Shown here piece after piece: positions 15,441 through 22,210 of a stretch of 22,210 nucleotides of DNA. The position numbers were made by a program, and so were the translations under genes. Source of the DNA: a virus; the IMG/VR virus record IMGVR_UViG_3300017763_000228, positions 1-22,210 of that record; one strand, written 5' to 3'. The notes beneath the pieces were generated by a model. It ran no database searches, was not told where the DNA came from, and worked only from the letters and a program-made list of their open reading frames with translations. Within the stretch, counting starts at the first letter, position 1. Each line of letters starts with the position of its first letter.

Positions 15441-15594
15441 AGATGGTAGAAAAGTACCTGAATTGAAAAAGGTAACCGAATTAAAAATCATTACTAAATG
15501 TCCAGAGAAGTGGTCTATTATAGATAACGAAACAGGCCAAGTGTATAATGCAACAGGTGACACCACACTATATAAACAATGGAAAATAAAATGA
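15418..15594 (+). CDS. Small conserved-looking protein of 58 residues
   Basis: An open frame starts inside the deformylase gene and runs to a TGA that overlaps the next gene as ATGA. The ATG at 15418 has an AGAGAG ribosome site about 9 nt upstream. The product starts MQKLRTLKDGRKVPELKKV and contains ITKCPEKWSIIDNETGQVYNATG, which reads like a compact beta-strand protein and recalls short unnamed phage proteins that carry a WxxxDxETGxVY pattern. It fills a 138-nt stretch that would otherwise be empty in a region with almost no gaps. No function can be assigned. Confidence 0.72.
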   Translation: MQKLRTLKDGRKVPELKKVTELKIITKCPEKWSIIDNETGQVYNATGDTTLYKQWKIK

Positions 15595-16178
15595 AGTATA
15601 AAGTAATAGATAACTTCCTACCAAAAGGGTATCACAATCATTTATTATCTTTGATGAATACAAATGAGGGTGCGTTTACTTGGAATGCAAAACAAAACAT
15701 ATCAATACAAGATATGCCAAGTGATAGTTTATATGACTTTGGTTTTAATCATGTGTTAGATAACAATTCTCCATTTCATATGTTGTTTTATCCTATGTTA
15801 TTATCAGCATTAGATGTAGCAAAAAGTATGAATGAAAAGATAACTCACATAAAAAGAGCAAGAGCTGACATGACAACCTATACAGGTGGTAAAGAACATA
15901 CACACCCAGCACATGTTGATTTTTTTGATTTAGAACACATTAGTTGTGTGTACTATGTAAATGATAGTGATGGTGACACAATACTATACAATGAATTATT
16001 TGATTTGACATTTCGTGGTGAAGACGCATATAACAAACGAGTAGCAAATCTAACAGAATTATATAGATGTTCGCCGAAGGCAAATAGAGCCTTCTTTTTT
16101 AATGGTTTAAATATGCATACAGGACAATCTCCTAGTAAAAATAAGACAAGAACCATAATAAATTCAAACTACGCTTGA
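15591..16178 (+). CDS. 2OG-Fe(II) oxygenase, fourth of four
   Basis: This 195-residue protein begins KYKVIDNFLPKGYHNHLLSLM, as many phage 2OG-Fe(II) oxygenases do. Metal ligands are visible as His108 and Asp110 in HPAHVDFFD and His176 in FFFNGLNMHTGQSP, with Arg187 in KTRTIINSNY for 2-oxoglutarate. The intact set suggests an active hydroxylase of unknown substrate. I prefer the start at 15591 to an in-frame ATG at 15579 (four residues longer): it overlaps the upstream stop as ATGA, like its neighbours, and has a TGGAA ribosome site 7 nt away. It is the last gene before a new promoter at 16175. Confidence 0.85.
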   Translation: MKYKVIDNFLPKGYHNHLLSLMNTNEGAFTWNAKQNISIQDMPSDSLYDFGFNHVLDNNSPFHMLFYPMLLSALDVAKSMNEKITHIKRARADMTTYTGGKEHTHPAHVDFFDLEHISCVYYVNDSDGDTILYNELFDLTFRGEDAYNKRVANLTELYRCSPKANRAFFFNGLNMHTGQSPSKNKTRTIINSNYA

Positions 16179-16203
16179 CAATTAAATAACTTTAGTATAG
16201 GAT
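16175..16203 (+). promoter_or_regulatory. Sigma70-type promoter for the DruA-like gene
   Basis: A perfect TTGACA at 16175-16180, overlapping the oxygenase stop codon, is followed after 17 nt by TAGGAT (four of six matches). Predicted start is near 16210, almost at the ATG at 16211, so the leader would be very short or absent. The same -10 variant TAGGAT occurs at 18785. Confidence 0.6.
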
Positions 16204-16210
16204 ATACATT

Positions 16211-17509
16211 ATGACTTATTCGTGGAAGAAAGGCATGTCTATTGAAGACCAATGGCAAAGTTGGCAAGATAACAATCCTTTAGATAAAATAGAAGCACCT
16301 GATACAGATACATTAAGAGACGCTGTTGTAAAAGACTTATCTTATGTATCATCTATGGATGTAAAAGAATATACTTTGTATCAAAAATGGTGTGAAGTAC
16401 ATGACAAGTTTCCAACAGTAGAAGTAAATAGTTTCTTTGATGATAAACCTACTTTAAAAGACCAAAAGCAAGGTGCATTGTTAGAAGAGATTAAAAATAA
16501 TTTCTGGTTGCCTACTGACCCCGAAGAATATATCGCATTACAACCCGAACTGTTATGGACTAACGGTGATGATTTAACATCTATCACAGGTGCAAATGGT
16601 CCAGCAATATGGAATGGTATGAGAACATTCTTATCTACCATGAAGAACAATAGTAATATTGGTAGAAATCTAAATTTTTTAATCAGAGATAAAGTTACCA
16701 AGAAATATCTTGGTGTCACATGTATGAGTAGTGACTTTTTAGACCTTACACCTAGAGATAATTATATTGGTTGGGATAGAATTAGAAAGACAAAAAAGAT
16801 GATTAATCATACTTGTATTGGTAGTACGATTGTACCTATACAACCTCTTGGTTATAACCTAGTGGGTGGTAAACTTCTAGCATTATTATGTTTATCTGAT
16901 ACAGTAGAAAAAACATGGGAACACCAATACAAAGATAAGTTAGTAGGTGTGACAACTACAAGTCTATATGGTAAGACAAAAGTAATACCATTGTCACAAT
17001 ATGATAGACTAAAAAACTGGAAGAAAATGGGTTGGACTGCTGGTTCAGTATCATATGAACCATTATTACCAACTAGAAAAATGATACAAGCATGGTTAAT
17101 GAAAAACCACACATACAAATACTTTGAGTGGTATGTTGCAAAGAAAGATACAGGTCAACCACACAAAAGAGACCATAGAAATAGAAGTCACACATTTACA
17201 TACAACCAATTAGGTATAGATAAGAAACTTATTAAGTCAGACCATGCCAGAGGCATATACTTTAGTGAGTTATTTACTAATACAAGAGAATTTTTACGAG
17301 AAGAACATACAGAGGTTGCATTAACTAGAAAATTTGACAATTCAGTAGAGGCATTGACTGAATTATGGAAGAACAAGTATGCCAAAAAGCGATTAGCTTC
17401 ATTGAAGAAGCAAGATAGAGTTTCTACCGATACACATTTTTATGATGATATCATTTACATGAATTGGGAAGAAACAAAATCCAAATACCTTGAACAAGTA
17501 GGGAGATAA
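16211..17509 (+). CDS. DruA/DUF4338-like protein
   Basis: This 432-residue protein resembles the DUF4338 family that includes DruA of the Druantia anti-phage system. The resemblance is in residues 150-285: NLNFLIRDKVTKKYLGVT, then IGWD at 186-189, a conserved Asn-His area, and then STIVPIQPLGYNLVGGKL, LLCLSDTVEKTWEHQY, LVGVTTTSLYG and WKKMGWTAG. The order and spacing match what I remember of the family. About 150 residues on either side are unlike DruA as I know it, and the last 100 are highly charged. No nuclease or helicase motif is evident. It has its own promoter and is followed 2 nt later by mazG. In a phage it is as likely to have a DNA role as a defence role. Confidence 0.65.
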   Translation: MTYSWKKGMSIEDQWQSWQDNNPLDKIEAPDTDTLRDAVVKDLSYVSSMDVKEYTLYQKWCEVHDKFPTVEVNSFFDDKPTLKDQKQGALLEEIKNNFWLPTDPEEYIALQPELLWTNGDDLTSITGANGPAIWNGMRTFLSTMKNNSNIGRNLNFLIRDKVTKKYLGVTCMSSDFLDLTPRDNYIGWDRIRKTKKMINHTCIGSTIVPIQPLGYNLVGGKLLALLCLSDTVEKTWEHQYKDKLVGVTTTSLYGKTKVIPLSQYDRLKNWKKMGWTAGSVSYEPLLPTRKMIQAWLMKNHTYKYFEWYVAKKDTGQPHKRDHRNRSHTFTYNQLGIDKKLIKSDHARGIYFSELFTNTREFLREEHTEVALTRKFDNSVEALTELWKNKYAKKRLASLKKQDRVSTDTHFYDDIIYMNWEETKSKYLEQVGR

Positions 17510-17511
17510 CC

Positions 17512-17904
17512 ATGATAGGGCAATTAGAATTCGAGCTTGGTGCTCAAACAAACGAAAGTAATAAATACAAACGAGTAAGCGACCTGGATATGTATCAAAA
17601 GGTAGCAAAAACAACGGCAATATATCCGAGAGAACAGGCCATTATCTATCCGACATTAGGATTGACCGGTGAAGCAGGTGAAGTAGCCAACAAAGTAAAG
17701 AAGATAATAAGAGATGGCACAGATAAGAATAATGAGGATATGGTTCAAGAGATATCCGCTGAGATTGGCGATTGCCTTTGGTATATCGCTGTATTGGCTG
17801 ATGATATTGGTTTTAAGTTATCCGACATTGCAAACTCTAATTTAATTAAGTTAGAAAATCGTAAACAAAAAGGGACAATCCATGGTTCTGGCGACAACAG
17901 ATGA
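17512..17904 (+). CDS. mazG: MazG-like nucleotide pyrophosphohydrolase
   Basis: This 130-residue all-alpha enzyme belongs to the MazG superfamily, which hydrolyses (d)NTPs to monophosphates. The metal-binding helices are seen as LTGEAGEVANKVKK with Glu54 and Glu57 and as EISAEIGDCLWYIAVLADD with Glu84 and Asp87, the EXXE-EXXD signature. The end NLIKLENRKQKGTIHGSGDNR is typical of phage and bacterial single-domain members. Phage MazG proteins have been proposed to adjust nucleotide or ppGpp pools, though tested cyanophage enzymes prefer dGTP/dCTP. The start at 17512 has an excellent AGGGAGA site. The ATGA overlap joins it to the next gene. Confidence 0.93.
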   Translation: MIGQLEFELGAQTNESNKYKRVSDLDMYQKVAKTTAIYPREQAIIYPTLGLTGEAGEVANKVKKIIRDGTDKNNEDMVQEISAEIGDCLWYIAVLADDIGFKLSDIANSNLIKLENRKQKGTIHGSGDNR

Positions 17905-18665
17905 GAGTTGTACTAGTCACAGGTGGTTTTGACCCTATTCATTCAGGACATATAGAATACCTAAAATGCGCCAAAGCATTAGGTGATATATTAATTGTAG
18001 GTTTAAATTCAGATAATTGGTTGGCAAGAAAGAAAGGAAAAGCTTTCTTACCAATCTATGAAAGAGAACAGATACTACAAAACATAAATTGTGTTGATAA
18101 TGTGATATACTTTAATGATAATGACGACACAGCCATTGACGCCATCAAAAAAGTGCGAAGAATATGGCCTAAACCTCAAATCATATTTGCAAATGGTGGT
18201 GACCGTACCGAAGATAATATACCTGAACACGAAGCATTTAAAGATGACATTACAGTAAACTTTGAATACGGTGTTGGTGGTAATAAAACTAATTCATCAA
18301 GTACAATACTCAAAAAATGGTCTACCAATCACACGGAGAGACCATGGGGTTATTATAATGTACTACACAATGAGTTAGGTGTTGTAAAAACAAAAGAACT
18401 GGTAGTTATGCCTGGTGAAAGATTGTCTATGCAAAGACATGAAAATAGGTCAGAGCATTGGTTTATAGTATCAGGAGTTGCCACCGTCTATACATTAGAT
18501 AGCTCGTCTGATATAGAGTTAAATGGTGAGTATAAAAAGTTTGATAGATTGCATATTGAACGAGGAGAATGGCACCAATTATGTAATGAAGAACATGTAC
18601 CACTCAAAATTATCGAAATCCAGTATGGAACCAGCTGTATTGAAGACGATATTGAGAGAAAATAA
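17901..18665 (+). CDS. Nucleotidyltransferase-cupin fusion (sugar-nucleotide type)
   Basis: Two domains are fused in 254 residues. Residues 1-140 are a cytidylyltransferase-like fold: VTGGFDPIHSGHIEYL with the HxGH motif at 14-17, GLNSDNWLARKKG, and a late SSSTILKKW matching the SSTxx motif, as in the RfaE C-domain and glycerol-3-phosphate cytidylyltransferases. Residues 145-250 are a cupin of the mannose-6-phosphate isomerase type II group: ERPWGYYNVL, PGERLSMQRHENRSEHWFIVSG with His180, Glu185 and His186, and ERGEWHQL with His225. Together they suggest synthesis of an activated sugar or polyol, perhaps to modify cell envelope or virion glycans. Substrates are unknown. Its TAA lies within a terminator hairpin. 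Confidence 0.85.
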   Translation: MRVVLVTGGFDPIHSGHIEYLKCAKALGDILIVGLNSDNWLARKKGKAFLPIYEREQILQNINCVDNVIYFNDNDDTAIDAIKKVRRIWPKPQIIFANGGDRTEDNIPEHEAFKDDITVNFEYGVGGNKTNSSSTILKKWSTNHTERPWGYYNVLHNELGVVKTKELVVMPGERLSMQRHENRSEHWFIVSGVATVYTLDSSSDIELNGEYKKFDRLHIERGEWHQLCNEEHVPLKIIEIQYGTSCIEDDIERK

Positions 18666-18687
18666 GAAATTATTTTCAACTTTTTTT
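18658..18687 (+). terminator. Intrinsic terminator after the fusion gene
   Basis: GAAAATAA (18658-18665) pairs perfectly with TTATTTTC (18670-18677) across a GAAA tetraloop, followed by AAC and seven Ts, then a second seven-T run. The stem is AT-rich but the tetraloop and T tracts fit an intrinsic terminator. It overlaps the stop codon of the preceding gene. Confidence 0.7.
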
Positions 18688-18708
18688 AACTTTTTTTGCG
18701 AAAACGCC

Positions 18709-18726
18709 GGTAACCCTTACCTGGTA
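18709..18726. promoter_or_regulatory. Operator-like element A upstream of the VWA gene
   Basis: GGTAA, CCC, then TTACCTGGTA gives three possible half-sites (GGTAA, TTACC, GGTA). The last ten bases are identical to the core of element B at 21101-21119, and both cores end exactly 35 nt before the -35 box of the promoter they precede. An A-rich tract fills the gap, as an UP-like or bent region might. Confidence 0.6.
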
Positions 18727-18761
18727 TAGAAAAAAAAATTAAAAAAAAAGCGCTAAAACGC

Positions 18762-18790
18762 TTGCCTTTTATGAAAAAGACCTGTAGGAT
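18762..18790 (+). promoter_or_regulatory. Sigma70-type promoter of the VWA gene
   Basis: TTGCCT (18762-18767) and TAGGAT (18785-18790) are 17 nt apart. Alone it is a moderate match, but it aligns with the much better promoter at 21150-21178, including the CCTGTA around the -10 and the upstream TTACCTGGTA. Transcription would start near 18797. Confidence 0.6.
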
Positions 18791-18822
18791 GGTCACATAG
18801 AATGAAAAAGGACACTAACACT

Positions 18823-21069
18823 ATGATAAATCTTGATGTAAAATCTAATCTAGCAAAACTAATTGCTACCGAAAACATTTCAATCCAACATAACAAAGTA
18901 CAGACTGCTTCTTTTGATGTAAAGAACAGAGTGCTTACTTTACCTATCTTTAAAGAAAAGTCTGGTGATGTATATGATATGTTAATCGCCCACGAATGTG
19001 CTCATGCATTATTCACACCTTATAAAGAATGGGAAAACATTGACAATGCCGAGTTAAGGTCTTATGTTAATGTGTTAGAAGATACAAGAATTGATTTACT
19101 TATTCAAGATAAGTTTCCTGGTGTTGTTAGAAACTATGAAAATGGTTTCGATATATTAGAAAAAAAAGATTTCTTTGGTCTGTGGGGTAAAGACTTAAAC
19201 AAAGACCTTATGATTATTGACAAGATTAATTTGAGGTCAAAATCATTACAAAGATTACCAATAGAATTTGACGCTGAAGGACAAGAATGGTTGACTAAAG
19301 TTGACGCTCTTAAAACCTTTGATGATGTTGTTGCTCTTGCTCAAGAGATGTTAGATTGGCAGAAAGAACAAGTTGAGCAAATGAAAAAATTGCCTGACTT
19401 CCATAAATTACCAATGGCACAAAATTATAATCAAGTTGATGAAGATGACTTTGATGATGAAGATGATAATGTTGGTTATGGTGCTGATGAGAATTCAGAT
19501 GAACAAGATGAAAAAAATGACTTCAATAATTTTGGTGACCAAAAAGCAGATGATGAGAAAGATACTCAACAATCTGGTCCTACTGAACAATCAGATGAGA
19601 AAAAAGAAGAAGAAAAAGACCAAGGTGCTCCTACTCAACACAGTAAAGGTGCTGACGGTGGTGTAAAATCAGATACACCTTTGAAAGCAATTACAGATGA
19701 GAGTTTCAAAGAAAAATCTCACGAACTATTAGATGAAAAATCTCATGGTTATATCTATGGTAATATGCCAGAACCAAATCTAAAATCTATTATCACTCAC
19801 AAAGAATTTCTTGATGACATGAAAAAATGTGCTAATGGTGGTAGTGAAAAGTATAATGAATGGTTAAAACAACATTTCAATAAATTCAAGAATGAAAACA
19901 AAAAAACTGTTTCATACCTTGTTAAAGAATTTGAGATGAAAAAAGCTGCAACTTCTTATGCTAGAGCAAGTCAAGACAAAACTGGTGTTATTGACCCATT
20001 AAAATTACCTAACTACAAATTTAGTGAAGACATATTTAAAAGAATGACAATCATACCTGATGGTAAGAACCACGGTTTTATTATGTTGCTTGATTGGTCT
20101 GGATCCATGAGTGATTGTCTAAAAAATACAATCGAACAATTATTAAATCTTGTTGAGTTTGTTAGAAAGGTAAACATACCTTTTGAAGTTTACTTCTTTA
20201 CTAGTGAAAGAAGACATTTTGACGATAATCAAGGTGAACCATCATTTAATCATAAGAGTGGTGATTGGATGTTTGATAACTTTAATCTAGTAAACTGTAT
20301 GTCACATAGACAAACAAAAAAACAATTAGATGAGACTATGATGTACATGTACCACATGGCAGAATATTACAATAGTAATTATGTTTATCATAGAGATTGG
20401 AATGATGATTTACAAATGGCTAGATATGATAGTTGGGGTATTCCTAGACAATACAATCTTGGTAATACACCACTTAATGAAGCATTAATATTTGCTGACA
20501 AGTTAGTACCAATGTTTATCAAAAAGTATGGTATTGAGAAGTTTACTTTTATTACACTTACAGATGGTGGTGCCAACTCTACAAGAGGTAAAATTAAAGG
20601 TCTTGAAAATGCCGATATGTATTCAGATGAGAATTACAGAAAGACACCTATCTACAAAATGGGTAAAAAGTCTCTTATCGGTAGTAGTTATAATCTAACA
20701 CCAAAAATACTAACTGCTATAAAACAAAAATACAATGCCAATGTTATTGGTTTCTATATTATCAAAAGAGTTAGAAAGTGGGATATCGAAAAGTATATTG
20801 ACGCTAAAGACTATTATGATAGAGAAAGAAAATATGTGGCTGCTAGAAAGCAGATGACTAAAGATAAAGCATTGGCTGTTAATGCTGATGGTTACAACAA
20901 GTTTTTTATCCTAGATGGTAAAAAAATGAAAGTTGAGAACTTTGATATGTCTGAAGCGAGTGTCAAGAAAGGTACTCCGTCAGAATTCAAAAGAATATTT
21001 GGTAAAGCAATGCAAGATAGATTGGTTTCCAGAGTTGTTCTTAACAAATTTATCGAAGAGGTTGCATAA
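18823..21069 (+). CDS. CobT-like VWA protein with N-terminal HExxH metallopeptidase motif
   Basis: This 748-residue protein has an N-terminal AHECAHALF motif (His57, Glu58, His61), a zinc-metallopeptidase signature, followed by LEDTRID (85-91), which could supply a third ligand. A strongly acidic low-complexity linker (about 205-275) leads to a C-terminal VWA domain with MIDAS sequence DWSGSMSD (424-431) and TLTDGG around Asp581. Acidic linker plus VWA is the layout of CobT, partner of the CobS AAA+ ATPase encoded next. The HExxH part suggests a protease or structural metal site rather than simple cobalt chelation. An in-frame ATG at 18802 exists, but AAAAAGGAC before the ATG at 18823 favours the latter; the next gene has the same arrangement. 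Confidence 0.85.
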   Translation: MINLDVKSNLAKLIATENISIQHNKVQTASFDVKNRVLTLPIFKEKSGDVYDMLIAHECAHALFTPYKEWENIDNAELRSYVNVLEDTRIDLLIQDKFPGVVRNYENGFDILEKKDFFGLWGKDLNKDLMIIDKINLRSKSLQRLPIEFDAEGQEWLTKVDALKTFDDVVALAQEMLDWQKEQVEQMKKLPDFHKLPMAQNYNQVDEDDFDDEDDNVGYGADENSDEQDEKNDFNNFGDQKADDEKDTQQSGPTEQSDEKKEEEKDQGAPTQHSKGADGGVKSDTPLKAITDESFKEKSHELLDEKSHGYIYGNMPEPNLKSIITHKEFLDDMKKCANGGSEKYNEWLKQHFNKFKNENKKTVSYLVKEFEMKKAATSYARASQDKTGVIDPLKLPNYKFSEDIFKRMTIIPDGKNHGFIMLLDWSGSMSDCLKNTIEQLLNLVEFVRKVNIPFEVYFFTSERRHFDDNQGEPSFNHKSGDWMFDNFNLVNCMSHRQTKKQLDETMMYMYHMAEYYNSNYVYHRDWNDDLQMARYDSWGIPRQYNLGNTPLNEALIFADKLVPMFIKKYGIEKFTFITLTDGGANSTRGKIKGLENADMYSDENYRKTPIYKMGKKSLIGSSYNLTPKILTAIKQKYNANVIGFYIIKRVRKWDIEKYIDAKDYYDRERKYVAARKQMTKDKALAVNADGYNKFFILDGKKMKVENFDMSEASVKKGTPSEFKRIFGKAMQDRLVSRVVLNKFIEEVA

Positions 21070-21100
21070 AAATGCCAATTAATTTGATAAAAAGTGGGAA

Positions 21101-21119
21101 TCCGTTACCTGGTAACGGA
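21101..21119. promoter_or_regulatory. Palindromic operator-like element B upstream of the CobS-like gene
   Basis: TCCGTTACCTGGTAACGGA is a perfect inverted repeat with 9-nt arms around a single central T. Its core TTACCTGGTA also occurs in element A at the same 35-nt distance from a -35 box. No T tract follows, so it is unlike a terminator; a dimeric DNA-binding protein site is the simplest reading. No other feature is seen in 21070-21215 apart from the promoter and leader. Confidence 0.68.
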
Positions 21120-21149
21120 AATAAATGTGAAAAAAAGTGTATTATATGG

Positions 21150-21178
21150 TTGCCAAATGCAAAAAACACCTGTATAAT
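21150..21178 (+). promoter_or_regulatory. Strong sigma70-type promoter of the CobS-like gene
   Basis: TTGCCA (21150-21155), 17 nt, and a perfect TATAAT (21173-21178). Transcription would start near 21185, giving a leader of about 30 nt to the preferred ATG. It makes the ATPase gene separately transcribed from the VWA gene despite their partnership. Confidence 0.85.
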
Positions 21179-21215
21179 ATACCTATATTAAATAATGAAA
21201 AAGGACAAAAACACT

Positions 21216-22210
21216 ATGCTAAATACAAAACAAAAAGAATTCATTAACTATGCCGTTAAAAAGTTTGGTTCAAATGAATTATCGACTTCTCAATTAAAAG
21301 AAGCAAATGCCAATTTTGGTTGCAAGTATGCGCCACAATGGTTAATCAAGAACTCTGACTACAAAGTTGGTAAGTCAATGTTCAAACTACCTACTGAAAA
21401 CGAAGTTGTGTCCGGTGAGGCTGAAAAGATTTTGCCTGCCGTTGAACCAGAAAAGACTAATACTGAAGCCGCTTATGTTGTTTCATCATTAGTTGGTAAC
21501 ATTATCCCTAAAAAGGATCCTGTGTTCGTTTCATTTGGTAACTATCCAGATTTAAAATCAATTGTTAAATCTAATATGTTCTATCCTGTATTCATTACAG
21601 GTCTGTCTGGTAACGGTAAGACTATGGGTGTGACCCAAGCATGTGCCGAGGCAAAGAAAGAAATGATTAGGGTTAACATTACAATCGAAACAGATGAAGA
21701 TGACCTTTTAGGTGGTTACAGACTTAAAGATGGTCAAACTGTTTGGCAAAATGGTCCTGTTATTGAGGCGATGGAGAGAGGTGCTATGTTGCTTCTTGAC
21801 GAAATCGACCTTGCTTCTAACAAGATTATGTGTTTACAACCGATACTTGAAGGTTCAGGTGTCTATGTTAAAAAGATTAACAAGTTTGTAAAACCTGCCA
21901 ATGGTTTCAATGTTGTTGCTACTGCCAATACAAAAGGTCAAGGTAGTGATGACGGTAAATTTATTGGTACCAATGTTCTTAACGAGGCGTTCCTTGAAAG
22001 GTTCCCTATTACTTTTGAACAGAAATATCCTACTGCTACTATTGAGGAGAAAATCCTTATCAATACACTAGGTGCTTCTACAAAAGATGATAAAGAATTT
22101 TGTAAGAAGTTGGTAACATGGGCTGATGTAATCAGAAAAACCTACTTTGACGGTGGTGTTGATGAGATTATATCAACTAGAAGATTAGTCCACATCATTC
22201 AGGCGTTCAA
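21216..22210 (+). CDS. cobS: CobS-like AAA+ ATPase, N-terminal 331 residues
   Basis: The frame runs off the window end, so the C-terminus is missing. It encodes a MoxR/CobS-type AAA+ ATPase: a 100-residue N-terminal region with no clear motif, then Walker A GLSGNGKT (129-136), a DDLLGGYRL segment (162-170), Walker B MLLLDEID (191-198), sensor 1 VVATANT (233-239) and an arginine-finger-like FLERFP (259-264). Bacterial CobS works with CobT in aerobic cobalt insertion for B12, and cobS-like genes are well known in marine T4-like phages. The neighbouring VWA protein is the likely partner. The ATG at 21216 follows AAAAAGGAC; an in-frame ATG at 21195 would add seven residues. Confidence 0.9.
   Translation, partial: MLNTKQKEFINYAVKKFGSNELSTSQLKEANANFGCKYAPQWLIKNSDYKVGKSMFKLPTENEVVSGEAEKILPAVEPEKTNTEAAYVVSSLVGNIIPKKDPVFVSFGNYPDLKSIVKSNMFYPVFITGLSGNGKTMGVTQACAEAKKEMIRVNITIETDEDDLLGGYRLKDGQTVWQNGPVIEAMERGAMLLLDEIDLASNKIMCLQPILEGSGVYVKKINKFVKPANGFNVVATANTKGQGSDDGKFIGTNVLNEAFLERFPITFEQKYPTATIEEKILINTLGASTKDDKEFCKKLVTWADVIRKTYFDGGVDEIISTRRLVHIIQAF

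Noticed and set aside
18523-18729. 68-codon + strand frame across the end of the fusion gene
   Set aside because: It overlaps the cupin domain out of frame and then crosses the terminator and T tracts (LFSTFFNFFCEN), which is not plausible protein sequence.
18748-18770. Hairpin AAGCG/CGCTT followed by CCTTTT as a terminator
   Set aside because: The stem is only 5 bp, the T run is short, and it overlaps the -35 box of the VWA gene promoter, which aligns with the one at 21150. A better terminator lies at 18658-18687.
19436-19666. 76-codon frame rich in Met and Lys inside the VWA gene
   Set aside because: It is the shifted reading of the GAT/GAA-rich acidic linker, which gives runs of Met and Lys mechanically.

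Overview
This window is a contiguous piece of an AT-rich, T4-superfamily myovirus genome. Every recognisable gene is on the + strand, genes are tightly packed, and the order gp18-gp19-gp20-gp67-like-gp21-gp22-gp23 followed by UvsY, UvsW, gp55, gp47 and gp46 is that of marine T4-like phages such as cyanophages and pelagiphages. Peptide deformylase, MazG, several 2OG-Fe(II) oxygenases and a CobS-like ATPase fit the same aquatic group. No photosynthesis genes are present, so a heterotrophic marine host such as SAR11 is as likely as a cyanobacterium; the host is inference.

Layout. 1-6619: late virion module, with the tail sheath C-terminus, tail tube, portal, prohead core proteins, two small probable virion proteins, prohead protease, scaffold and major capsid protein. 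Three exact TATAAATA late promoters lie before gp20, gp21 and gp22, and a strong intrinsic terminator follows gp23. 6712-7338: a second tail-tube-like gene, cut by one in-frame TAA. 7405-10347: UvsY, a 2OG oxygenase, UvsW and a conserved unknown, behind a sigma70-type promoter. 10348-10487: a gene-free control region with two consensus sigma70 promoters facing away from each other. 10488-16178: the late sigma factor gp55, gp47 and gp46, peptide deformylase, a 58-residue protein and three more 2OG oxygenases, mostly joined by ATGA overlaps. 16211-18665: a DruA/DUF4338-like protein, MazG, and a nucleotidyltransferase-cupin fusion, ended by an AT-rich hairpin terminator. 18823 to the end: a large HExxH plus VWA protein (CobT-like) and the start of a CobS-like AAA+ ATPase.

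How it works together. gp55 made from the window should recognise the TATAAATA boxes that drive the head genes. gp46/47, UvsY and UvsW form the recombination-dependent replication machinery. The last two genes have nearly superimposable control regions: a TTACCTGGTA element exactly 35 nt upstream of a TTGCC(A/T) -35 box, a 17-nt spacer, and a leader with the same ribosome site and the same pair of in-frame ATGs. This suggests co-regulation of an AAA+/VWA-metallopeptidase pair and is the most system-like signal seen here.
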